A stretch of 64,000 nt of DNA from Limnomonas spitsbergensis (Eukaryota > Chlorophyta > Chlorophyceae > Chlamydomonadales). Below are positions 10,613-18,337 of this stretch, in pieces; positions within the stretch are counted from its first letter, which is position 1; every line of letters begins with the position of its first letter. Location of the stretch: the NCBI GenBank assembly GCA_037349105.1, contig JAYJMM010000124.1, forward strand, positions 6,370,001 through 6,434,000. The letters run 5' to 3'. The notes beneath the pieces are model-generated. The model did not search any database. It was not told the origin of the DNA and was given only the letters and a program-made list of their open reading frames with translations. The position numbers and the translations under genes are program-made.

Positions 10613-13600
10613 GCTCTTTGGATGCAAAGTGCACCTGGTCACGGACCACGAACCCCTCACCTACCTCATGGATAACCAGGCCCTGGTGGGGCAGCACGCC
10701 CGATGGGCACTCATGCTCCAGGAGCTTGACATTACCATTGCCCACCGGTCAGGGGCCTGCCACCAGAACGCAGATATCCCGTCTAGGTCACCCCTCCCGT
10801 CCTCCGACGACCGCACGGGGGCACGGCTGGATGAAGCCGCCCCTGAGCCAAAGGACCTGAGTGGGGTTGCCAGCGGTATGCAGGTCGCTATGCGCACAGG
10901 CCTAGGTAGAATGAACCAGTGGCACGCAGATCAGGTGGTCCGCCTGGCACAAGAGGGCAGACGGGGAGTGCACCGACTGCGAGCCGCTGAAGCTGCGTGT
11001 ATAGTGGCCCCGTGCGGCCAAGCTATCTCCAGCGCAAAGGATGAGGATGACGAGCAGGCACAGCCTGCCAGTGCTGCAGAAAGGGCTTTCAACAGCAGGG
11101 CTAGGGCCAGATCCTTGATCAACAATGTGCTGACAGACCTGCCCCGCTCAACCCCGGCCCACCTCCATGCAGGGGTGGATACGAAGTGCTTACCGGAGGA
11201 AGCGGTGCACGCCCTGGAAAAGGAGGGAGTGGTCCTGTTCGGAGGTATGTGCTCGGGCCTTGAGATGGTGCTTAGGGCAGGCATCCCAGTCGCACAGTAT
11301 CTGTATGCAGACACCAGCGCTACCATGCGGGATATCGCAGGGGGCAGGATGGTGCAGCTGCACAAGCAGTACCCGCTGCTGCTCCATGCATCGGCCTTTG
11401 AGAGGGCGTTCAGGACGCTGCCCCAGGACGTGTACTCCATTACTGCCCAGCACTTCATAGACGCTGGGGCCCAACAGGGTCGCCAGTGGTTTATGGTGGC
11501 AGGTTGGGAGTACCACGACCTGTCAGCGGCCGGCAAGGGCAAGGGGCTGGAAGGGGACCGGAGCAAGTCCTTCTTTCCACTAATCAAACTGCTAGGCTCT
11601 TTGCAAATCCTGCAGAGGGCCCGGCCACCTGCCTACCTGATTGAGAATGTCGCTATGCAGTTGAATCAGAGGAGTGAGAAGGCCAGCATAGAGGCTTTCG
11701 GAGGTGTGTGCAGAATCCTGGGCAGGCCAGCCCTGTTTGATGCGGCGCAGGCGGGCTCCTATGCTCACCGAACGCGCAACTACTGGGGCAACCTAGCGCC
11801 AGCTGCAGACATTGAGTTTGTTATCCAGGCATCACATAGGCCACACGACGGCATTGTGGATGACATTCTGGACGAGGGCAGTAGGGCCCAGGTTGTGGCT
11901 TGCCCTGATAACGGCGGGTACCGCATCAACGTGTCCGGACAGCCAAGGAGGGCGCTGCCCTGCCTCATGGCCACCCCAGCATCCTACGCCTTCAGGAACG
12001 GGCAGATCGGGCTAGTGTTCAGGCCTATGGGGGACCTGCAAGAACCAAACGCCAACGAAAGGGAGAGGGCCATGGGGTACGCAGTCGGGTCCACACTGCC
12101 TCGCCCAGACTTTCCTGAGGGGGATAGGAGAGCCGCCTTGGGCAGGTGCATGGATGCTTGGGCCCTAGAGGCTTGGCTCACCGTGGCACTTAAGGTGGCC
12201 AAGATCACCCAAAGGGAGCTGGCTCGCAGGGCCCGCTTACCCGGCCCAGACCGCGACCCCGCTATTGGTATAACCCAGAGGTCCACACATTGTGCCCTCG
12301 CTACCGCAGGCGAAGCATGCTCAGGCGAGGGGGAGGTGGCAGCAACGTACCGGCAGTGCCTGGGGGAGTCTGCGGCTGCCGACTGGGAGGATGCCGCCCA
12401 GGAACCAGGTGGGCAGCCAGAATCAGGAGTTGCTCCCGTTAGTCCCGATAAAGACGATGCAGGGGAAGTTGTGGACCCGCCAGGGTGTGCAGCCGGGCAT
12501 GCAGCCCGAGTGGACGTGTGGACAGACGAGCCAGTCCTGCAGTACCTCCGCCTGAAAGTGCATCCCCCAGGGGCCGAACCAGGAGAGCAAGCCAGGGTGC
12601 AGCGTAGGGCCGCCCCTTTCCAATGGGAACCTGAGAGAGGGGGTGTGCTGATGAGGCTGATGCCAGATGGGCGGCGGTGCGTTGTTCCCAGGCCTGAGGA
12701 CAGGCTGGCAGTGATCAAGGAAGCGCATGCTAGCACAGGCCATTTCGGCAGCCACCGGACGGCCTTCATGATCATGCAGCAACACTGGTGGAGAGGACTT
12801 AGGGCAGCAGTCAGAAAGGCTGTCCAGGAGTGCGGGGTGTGTGACAGGGCCAGGGCGTCCACATTCAATCATACGCAGCCCGACCTGCATCCACTCCCTA
12901 TTGAGGGTTTATTTTCCCGCTGGGATGTGGATCTGTGCGGACCATTCACCACCACACCTAGAAGCAACCGGTATGTCATGGTGTGTGCGGAGCACTACTC
13001 CAAGTGGGTAGAGCTGATCCCTATCCCCAGCAAGGCGTCTGACGTAACGGCCTTGGCGTTCTTCCAAAACGTGGTCGCACGGTTTGGGGGATGTGCAGAG
13101 GTAGTCACCGACCAAGGGACTGAGTTCCAGGGGGAGTTCCAGGACATGTTACTGGATTGTTTCATTGACCACCGCACCACCTCTGCCAACCACCCCCAGG
13201 CAGATGGGCTGTCCGAAAGGGCCGTCCAGACCATCAAGACGGGCCTACGCAAGTGCTGCGGGGACGGGAGCAGCGACGACTCATGGGACAGGATGGTCCC
13301 GTGGGTTGCCCTGGGCTTCAGATGCTCGCCTCAGCAGGCCACGCGCATGGCACCCTACGAAGTGCTGTACGGGCAGAAGCCTGTGTTCCCCTCCAAGGTG
13401 GGAGCGGGCCTGTGGAGCACGGCGCGGATGGCAACGGTGGAGGAGGCAGCAGACCTGCTCCTCGCCAGGGTGGCCAGGATCAAGGAGGTCCTCCCGGTGG
13501 CGGGCGAGCACCTCAAGATTGCACAGCACAGGTACAAGCTGCGCTATGCCAGGATCCGCGGAGGGGGGTATGTCCCCCAGGCCAGGCGGTTCGCCGTTGG

Positions 13601-13679
13601 GGACTACGTGTACGTCAGGTACGCGTCGGAGCGGCGCAGCCTCGACCCCACGGCCAGGCCAGAAATTCTGCGGGTGTAG
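10611..13679 (+). CDS. RNase H C-terminus, C5-DNA-methyltransferase-like domain and integrase fusion
   Basis: Open frame of 1022 codons; 10611 is only the first Met after an upstream frameshift, and the true protein is the full pol. Residues 1-60 complete RNase H (TDHEPLTYLMD, HRSGACHQNAD). Residues 207-530 carry the ordered motifs of cytosine-C5 methyltransferases (see separate entry). Residues about 706-745 form the H2C2 integrase finger (HASTGHFGSHR...CGVC). The DDE core follows: D774 in WDVDLCGPF, D834 in VTDQGTEF and E869 in ADGLSERAVQT, with 34 residues between the last two. The C-terminal part (EEAADLLLARV...FAVGDYVYVRY) is typical of Gypsy integrase tails. It ends at TAG 13677, after which coding similarity continues in phase. 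The integrase looks intact; it would insert element cDNA into the host genome. Confidence 0.85.
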   Translation: MLFGCKVHLVTDHEPLTYLMDNQALVGQHARWALMLQELDITIAHRSGACHQNADIPSRSPLPSSDDRTGARLDEAAPEPKDLSGVASGMQVAMRTGLGRMNQWHADQVVRLAQEGRRGVHRLRAAEAACIVAPCGQAISSAKDEDDEQAQPASAAERAFNSRARARSLINNVLTDLPRSTPAHLHAGVDTKCLPEEAVHALEKEGVVLFGGMCSGLEMVLRAGIPVAQYLYADTSATMRDIAGGRMVQLHKQYPLLLHASAFERAFRTLPQDVYSITAQHFIDAGAQQGRQWFMVAGWEYHDLSAAGKGKGLEGDRSKSFFPLIKLLGSLQILQRARPPAYLIENVAMQLNQRSEKASIEAFGGVCRILGRPALFDAAQAGSYAHRTRNYWGNLAPAADIEFVIQASHRPHDGIVDDILDEGSRAQVVACPDNGGYRINVSGQPRRALPCLMATPASYAFRNGQIGLVFRPMGDLQEPNANERERAMGYAVGSTLPRPDFPEGDRRAALGRCMDAWALEAWLTVALKVAKITQRELARRARLPGPDRDPAIGITQRSTHCALATAGEACSGEGEVAATYRQCLGESAAADWEDAAQEPGGQPESGVAPVSPDKDDAGEVVDPPGCAAGHAARVDVWTDEPVLQYLRLKVHPPGAEPGEQARVQRRAAPFQWEPERGGVLMRLMPDGRRCVVPRPEDRLAVIKEAHASTGHFGSHRTAFMIMQQHWWRGLRAAVRKAVQECGVCDRARASTFNHTQPDLHPLPIEGLFSRWDVDLCGPFTTTPRSNRYVMVCAEHYSKWVELIPIPSKASDVTALAFFQNVVARFGGCAEVVTDQGTEFQGEFQDMLLDCFIDHRTTSANHPQADGLSERAVQTIKTGLRKCCGDGSSDDSWDRMVPWVALGFRCSPQQATRMAPYEVLYGQKPVFPSKVGAGLWSTARMATVEEAADLLLARVARIKEVLPVAGEHLKIAQHRYKLRYARIRGGGYVPQARRFAVGDYVYVRYASERRSLDPTARPEILRV
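11229..12205 (+). other. Cytosine-C5 DNA methyltransferase-like domain within pol
   Basis: The motif order matches the family. Motif I is VVLFGGMCSGLEMVLRAGI (residues 207-225, SAM binding). Motif IV is at GWEYHDLSAAGKGKGLEG, where PC or EC is expected before the QDLS-type segment; Tyr (codon TAC, 11511-11513) sits at the catalytic Cys position. Motif VI is IENV (Glu at nt 11643). Motif VIII is HRTRNYWGNL (the QxRxR equivalent, residues 386-395). A motif IX-like LPCLMATPAS is followed by the motif X region NERERAMGY and ALGRCMDAWALEAW. Domain length of about 325 residues is normal for a compact enzyme without a large target-recognition insertion. It lies between RNase H and integrase in the same open frame, so it is part of the polyprotein and not a neighbouring host gene. 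Whether it resembles DNMT3, CMT or bacterial types most closely cannot be decided by eye. Confidence 0.85.
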
Positions 13680-14093
13680 CGGCTGGGAGAAACGGGGGCG
13701 CTGGTGCTGGAAGGGGCAAATGGCCTGACGGTAACGGAAAACGCAGTCAATTGCTCCCCGTGCCACCTCCCCAACCTGAAAGGGAAGGTGGATTTCGGCA
13801 CCACCAGGCCCAACGTCAGCCTGTCGTGTGAGGTCTGCCGCCTCCCCGACCGAGGGGAGGTCATGCTCCTGTGTGACGCCTGCAGCACCGGCTGGCACAT
13901 GGATTGCCTATCGCCTGCGCTGCCTGCAGTACCTGAGGGAGACTGGATGTGCCCCAGGTGCAAGCCAGGACCAGGGCCCGAGGCACCTGGCCAAGGGGCA
14001 GGCCCAGCCTCAGAGGCACCGCCCAGGCACCGGCTCGTTCTTCCAGGTATGGCGTGGGTTCCGTCAAGTGCTCAGCGCGTACTGCCGTTCTAG
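13680..14093 (+). pseudogene. Pol C-terminal extension with PHD finger
   Basis: In phase with the integrase frame after the TAG at 13677, which replaces a codon inside the integrase C-terminal module (RV-stop-RLGETGALVLEG). A classic C4HC3 PHD finger spans 13827-13961: CEVC, then LLCDACSTGWHMDCL, then WMCPRC. Pro/Gly-rich sequence follows to TAG 14091. PHD fingers usually bind histone H3 tails, with K4 unmodified or methylated. At this position chromoviruses carry a chromodomain, so a role in guiding integration to particular chromatin is a reasonable inference. Only one stop separates it from integrase. Confidence 0.8.
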
Positions 14094-14171
14094 GAGATTC
14101 CTATTCCCCCTTAGCCCTTCTTGGCTGTCTATCTGCCCCTCGAGGGCCGACACCTCCTCTTCGTTGGAAGC
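14094..14171. other. Junction between elements A (plus) and B (minus)
   Basis: The two elements meet tail to tail here. No LTR end, polypurine tract or target-site duplication was recognised, so the joint looks like a deletion or rearrangement, not a clean insertion. Confidence 0.4.
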
Positions 14172-17100
14172 CTAGCGCCACCGTGGCCCTTCAATGGACC
14201 GCTCGCGAGGTGACATTGGATTCTCCCCTGTCATTGGTGTACGCGATGCTATTGAGTCCGCCCGCCAGTGGTCTTGTAACGACCCGTTCCCCCTGCCGGG
14301 TGGCAGGGTTGGTCTAGGTGTCCAACGTGCCGGCTTTCTCCCCTCGCCCGTCTCATCCGCCTCTTCCTCCTCTGCCGTCTCTTCTTCCTCATCTGTCTCG
14401 TCCTCCTCTTCCGTCTCTTCCGCCTCTGGCCTGTGATCTGTGACCACCAGGTCTCTCATTTCCAGGGCGAACCTCTCCAACAGCACCACCTGCTGCGTCA
14501 GCACAGTGATCTGCTCCTCATCGGTCATGCACAGGTAGTTGGGCACAGTCATCCTGAACGCGTACAGCGAGACCGAGTGCTTTCTGCCAAAGTGGTCTGG
14601 TGCATCCCTGGAGATCTGCAGCAACTCTGCCGTGGACAGGATCCTGTGGGCGAAAGCCTCAACCGTCTCCTCCGGCTTGACTCCTGGGTCCAGGGTGGTC
14701 TTGACTCCCAGCTTGAGGCCGGTGACCGCTGCCCTCTCGTCTGAAGTTGGCTTGCCCACCTCCTTCTGCACTACTCTGATCCACAGGGTAAGCAGGGACA
14801 CCTCGCTTGGTGACCCGTTCCCCGGGGACGACCACGTCTCCTTGATCCGCTCGACCTCCCGGGAGGCCCTGTCTCCCTGAGGTGCCGCCCTAATGGCGAC
14901 TACCAGCGGCTCCATGCAGGCTGGCTTGTCGTTCCACATGCCGACCAATGATCGGACCAGCAAGGCCATGGCTGAGGGGGACTGGCATGACCATGCGATC
15001 TCCTCTGCCACCACTGCCAGCGTTGGCGGCTCGTCGGATAATGCCAGGCGGTTGTGCGAGCCCCAGGAGCTGCAGGCCTGGCAGTACTGCCTGGCTGCGA
15101 CCGCCCCCGGCTGGGACATGTCCAGCACCGGCACGTTGCCTTGGATGGTGGGGATCTTGGCGAACCTGGTCACACCAGTCAGCTGCAGGACCATCTGCTT
15201 CTGCAGCTGCAGGCTCACCTCCGCCTGCTCCATATCCAACCTCTTTTTCTTTCGCTTCATTGACTCCCGCCTGGCCCCTGGCCCGCGCCTGTCAGATCCA
15301 CATGATCCGGACTCGTCTGAACTGGAGTCTGATCCAGATCCGCCACTGTCGCCCCCTGGTGGGCTGCGACTGCGCTGGTACTGGCTGTTTCTGCGGCCAG
15401 CCCCATCCTGGGCTTGTCCGCCCCCTGACGACTGTCTGCCAGCCCCGCCCGCGGAACCTCTGCTCCTCTCCGGTGGCGGCTGATCAGCCGCATCTCTGCT
15501 TTTTCTCTCCTCTGGGCCAGACTCCCGAGGCTGTGTTCCTGTGCCGGATTCTGCTTGCCACCTGGGCGGTTTCTGGCTTGGCCCGCCTGGCTGTGTCCTC
15601 CTGCCGTATTCTGCCTGCCCCCTGGGCGGCTCCTGGCTTTGCCAGTTTGTCTGTTCCCTGCCGTCTGCCTGCCCCCTGGGCGGCTCCTGGCTCTGCCAGC
15701 TTGGCTGTTCCCTGCCGTCTGCCTGCCCCCTGGACGGCTCTTGGCTCTGCCATCGCGGCTCTGTTCCTCTGCCATACTCCTGCCCCCTGGGCGGCTCCTG
15801 GCTCTGCCAGCTTGGCTGCTTCAAGGATTCCCTGCTGGATCCCGGGCCGCGTCCCTCCGATCCTTCCGAATCCGATTTGCTGGGGTCAGAGCCTGACCCT
15901 CCGCCTCCACCCCTGGTTGGGTTCCGGCTGCGCTGGTCCCGGCTGTCTCTGCGGTCTGCACTTCCCTGGGACTGTCCGCCCCTAGACGGTCGCTCGCTTG
16001 CCTCGCTTCTGGGGGGCCTGCCTCCCTCTGACGGCGGCTGAACTGGCCCTTGGTGTTCCACTCCTCCTCCTGATCCTGCCTGTCGCCTGGGTGGGTAGCT
16101 GCTGGGCCTGCTGTGCTGCGTTCCACCCGTGTGCTCCCTCGCCTCAGATCCTGACCACTCTTCCTTCCTGCCTTCATGCCTTAGCGAATCACCTCTCCCG
16201 GTGTTCCCTGCGGACTCGATTTCCTGCTGGATCCTCCTTCCTTGGTCGGGGCAGTGGCTCCTCCTTTCCGTCCTTCCGTCTGCCTGGGCCGCCCGGGCCC
16301 GCATCACCAGCATGCTCCACCCAATTGGCGGGGCCACCATTTCCTCCTTACTGCTGGAGCCTGCCTCAGCCTTCTGGGGCTGGTGTGGCTCCTGCACCCG
16401 CGGCTGACCCTGCCCCGGGTTCTCGACCGCCTCCAGCGCTGCCTGCCTTGCTCCTCCCCTCTGGATGTTGGCATCCATGAGATGCTCACATGCCCTGTCG
16501 CTGTGCTCGCACTCGAACCCGCAGAACATGCATACTCCTCCTTTGTTACGCCGCATGGCCTGACGCATGCCATTGCGGATCTCCATCGGTTGCTGACGGG
16601 CACCTGCTGCACGGTCCTCCCAGAGCCTGTCTAGATCCACATCTGCAGGCGGTACATCATGAATTGCTACCAGGCACGCATTTCTGCTGCCGCTGTCGTC
16701 CTCGGGTGATGGCACCGGAGACCTGCTGCTCCTAGCTGCTTCCAGGTCACTGTCACCTGCCCTGCCTGCCATTGCCAGGCTGGAACTGCTGCAGCCGTCT
16801 GGGTCGAGACTCAGGCTAGGGCTGGCTTGACCCACTGGCCCACCCGGCTCTGCTGAGCGGGAGCCCTTCTGCCTGGGCAATCTGGGCATGCACTCCTGGT
16901 GTTGCAGTGGCTGTGCCTCTTCTTTCGCCTCATGGCTGGCCTGCTCAGCCCCGTGCCCCCAGGGTAGTGCCACGTGCCATGCAACCATGGCTGCGTGCTG
17001 CAGCTGCTGCTCTTCTTCCTCCTCGCCTTGTGGCTGCAACGCCTGTAAGTTCTGATTGGCATGTTTCAAGCTATGCTTCACCCTCCTCAGCTGCCTGCTC

Positions 17101-17933
17101 ATCCTCAACTGCCAGGCCAACATTGGCTGCCTGGCCACCCACAGCTGCCTGACCACTCCTTTGAGCTTCTGCCGGTACCAGTTAACCTTTTCCCTCAGCA
17201 TGGGTACGGAGATTCCCTGCTCCTCTGACCCCTCAGGATTCTCTGCTGCAACTGGCTTGGGTGAGTGTCCTTTGTGTTCCCCATGGGCACTGCCCTGGTT
17301 GGTTGGGCTTGCTACCCTTGTGCCCGGGATCACCTGCCTTGCCCCTTCAGTTGGACCATGCACGGCCAACCCCTCTGACAGGTTGCCTGCCTGGCCCCCC
17401 TTGAGTCCTGAGGCCTCGACCGGGGGCTGGCTAGGGCCCATGGCAGCTGCAGGCATACCTGCCACACCCTTGGGCGCCCCCAGCTGATTGTTGGCTTGCT
17501 GGGCTGCCCCTGGTTCCGGTGTCAGCACCTGGCCCCCTCCTGGAGCTGCTGCTACTGGTGGTGTGACAGGCCCATCCTCTTCTGGCTGGTGCATCCGCAC
17601 CAGCACCAGCGCCTGCCTGTGCACGTGGTCCTCAACCTCACTTGGTCCAACTGGTTCCTCAGCCACCTGCTGGTTCAGCCTCTGCTCCCACGAATGCAGT
17701 TGGTCCGGCTCGCAGCCGCCGGCCACCACAGGTGTCGCAGGAGCTGCCTCTCGCTGCAAACACAGCCGTGACGCCTGCACCTGCGGGTGGCCTGGCTCAC
17801 AGCCACCGGCCACCACAGGTGTCACAGGAACTGCCTCCATCGGCAAACACAGCTGTGACGCCTGCACCTGCAGTTGGCCTGGCTCACAGCCAGCGGCCGC
17901 CACAGGTGTCACATGGGCTGCCTCCCTCTGCAA
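14172..17933 (-). CDS. Element B gag polyprotein, C-terminal part with capsid-like domain
   Basis: Open frame of 1253 codons. The first 85 residues contain three copies of the 29-residue repeat (CEPGQLQVQ). A basic helical segment follows (PMLREKVNWYRQKL, about residue 240), then a variant knuckle CX2CX5HX4C (CMFCGFECEHSDRAC, residues about 467-481) followed by EHLMDANIQRG. Next is an Arg/Ser/Gly-rich region and about four 19-22-residue repeats containing WQSQEPPRGQ (nt about 15860-15540). The capsid-like domain is at residues about 890-1165, ending with MTVPNYLCMTDEEQ and VLLERFALEMRDL, then an acidic Glu-rich tail. Element A begins inside this same domain. The product would be the structural gag protein. 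It is probably the continuation of the 20610-18313 frame, separated by the insertion at 17955-18337. Confidence 0.65.
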   Translation of the reverse strand: MQREAAHVTPVAAAGCEPGQLQVQASQLCLPMEAVPVTPVVAGGCEPGHPQVQASRLCLQREAAPATPVVAGGCEPDQLHSWEQRLNQQVAEEPVGPSEVEDHVHRQALVLVRMHQPEEDGPVTPPVAAAPGGGQVLTPEPGAAQQANNQLGAPKGVAGMPAAAMGPSQPPVEASGLKGGQAGNLSEGLAVHGPTEGARQVIPGTRVASPTNQGSAHGEHKGHSPKPVAAENPEGSEEQGISVPMLREKVNWYRQKLKGVVRQLWVARQPMLAWQLRMSRQLRRVKHSLKHANQNLQALQPQGEEEEEQQLQHAAMVAWHVALPWGHGAEQASHEAKEEAQPLQHQECMPRLPRQKGSRSAEPGGPVGQASPSLSLDPDGCSSSSLAMAGRAGDSDLEAARSSRSPVPSPEDDSGSRNACLVAIHDVPPADVDLDRLWEDRAAGARQQPMEIRNGMRQAMRRNKGGVCMFCGFECEHSDRACEHLMDANIQRGGARQAALEAVENPGQGQPRVQEPHQPQKAEAGSSSKEEMVAPPIGWSMLVMRARAAQADGRTERRSHCPDQGRRIQQEIESAGNTGRGDSLRHEGRKEEWSGSEAREHTGGTQHSRPSSYPPRRQAGSGGGVEHQGPVQPPSEGGRPPRSEASERPSRGGQSQGSADRRDSRDQRSRNPTRGGGGGSGSDPSKSDSEGSEGRGPGSSRESLKQPSWQSQEPPRGQEYGRGTEPRWQSQEPSRGQADGREQPSWQSQEPPRGQADGREQTNWQSQEPPRGQAEYGRRTQPGGPSQKPPRWQAESGTGTQPRESGPEERKSRDAADQPPPERSRGSAGGAGRQSSGGGQAQDGAGRRNSQYQRSRSPPGGDSGGSGSDSSSDESGSCGSDRRGPGARRESMKRKKKRLDMEQAEVSLQLQKQMVLQLTGVTRFAKIPTIQGNVPVLDMSQPGAVAARQYCQACSSWGSHNRLALSDEPPTLAVVAEEIAWSCQSPSAMALLVRSLVGMWNDKPACMEPLVVAIRAAPQGDRASREVERIKETWSSPGNGSPSEVSLLTLWIRVVQKEVGKPTSDERAAVTGLKLGVKTTLDPGVKPEETVEAFAHRILSTAELLQISRDAPDHFGRKHSVSLYAFRMTVPNYLCMTDEEQITVLTQQVVLLERFALEMRDLVVTDHRPEAEETEEEDETDEEEETAEEEEADETGEGRKPARWTPRPTLPPGRGNGSLQDHWRADSIASRTPMTGENPMSPRERSIEGPRWR

Positions 17934-17954
17934 ACACAGCCGTGACGCTTGCCC
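17705..17954 (-). repeat. 87-bp minisatellite, distal three copies
   Basis: Three copies of the 87-base unit encoding 29 residues (CEPGQLQVQ, CLQRE, VTPVVAGG) lie on the far side of the inserted segment from the main array. They were presumably one array before the insertion. Confidence 0.85.
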
Positions 17955-18337
17955 CCCTTAAACCCTGTGGAGGGGGGTATGGCGCGTGTTTACCAGGGGG
18001 GGAAAATTCCCCCCTGCCGTACGGGGGGAATTCTGACAGTCGACAGAGACATTAGCGCGTCAGACAGCACTTCATTTGTTACGTTTCTATGATAGGATAA
18101 TGACGTTCTTAAAGTTCCCCGACAAGCCACCTTCCAGGGTCCAATTTCATGTGTCAGGGCAGACTTTACACGATGTGCAAATCCTCGGGGACTGTAATAA
18201 GAGCTATGACCAAGGCGGGACTCTCCTAGACAGTGTCAGCGCCCTAGGGGGATTCATGGCGAACGTGGGCAACGCGCTAGCCAAATCAAAGGAGGTCAGA
18301 TGGGACGGTCTCTCATTCGGATGGCCTGCTGTCACCT
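17955..18337 (+). other. About 380-bp foreign segment interrupting the 87-bp array
   Basis: The 87-base periodicity stops near 17955 and resumes near 18337. In between is unrelated sequence with a G/C-run palindromic zone (17970-18035, GGGGGGAAAATTCCCCCC-like) followed by a plus-strand frame starting at 18076 or 18100 (MTFLKFPDKPPSRVQFHVSG) that runs to the right junction. The encoded segment of about 75-85 residues has ordinary globular-looking composition but I do not recognise it. Codon use and composition differ from the repeat. No target-site duplication was seen. Confidence 0.55.

Larger units (their letters stand above)
1..14093 (+). mobile_element. Element A: decayed Ty3/Gypsy retrotransposon with DNA methyltransferase and PHD finger
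   Basis: The order of recognisable parts is: end of a gag capsid-like region, CCHC knuckle and aspartic protease (1-1615), two long zinc-finger-rich frames (1737-8155), a non-coding patch, RT (about 9480-10315), RNase H (10349-10800), a C5-methyltransferase-like domain (11229-12205), H2C2/DDE integrase (12700-13679) and a PHD finger (13827-13961). RT-RH before integrase is the Ty3/Gypsy order. The left end lies outside the window and no LTR was found at the right end. Element B, on the opposite strand, begins within 80 bases of the last codon. Lesions include a frameshift near 1415, stops at 5210, 9657, 9780, 10313 and 13677, an RT palm deletion near 10040 and a frameshift near 10580. The 1737-8155 block may be a second, nested element; I cannot resolve this without an intact copy. 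Confidence 0.8.

Noticed and set aside
14100..14172. 3' LTR of element A
   Set aside because: There is no TG...CA ends, no similarity to the LTRs at 21298-21966 or 58525-59178, and no duplication.
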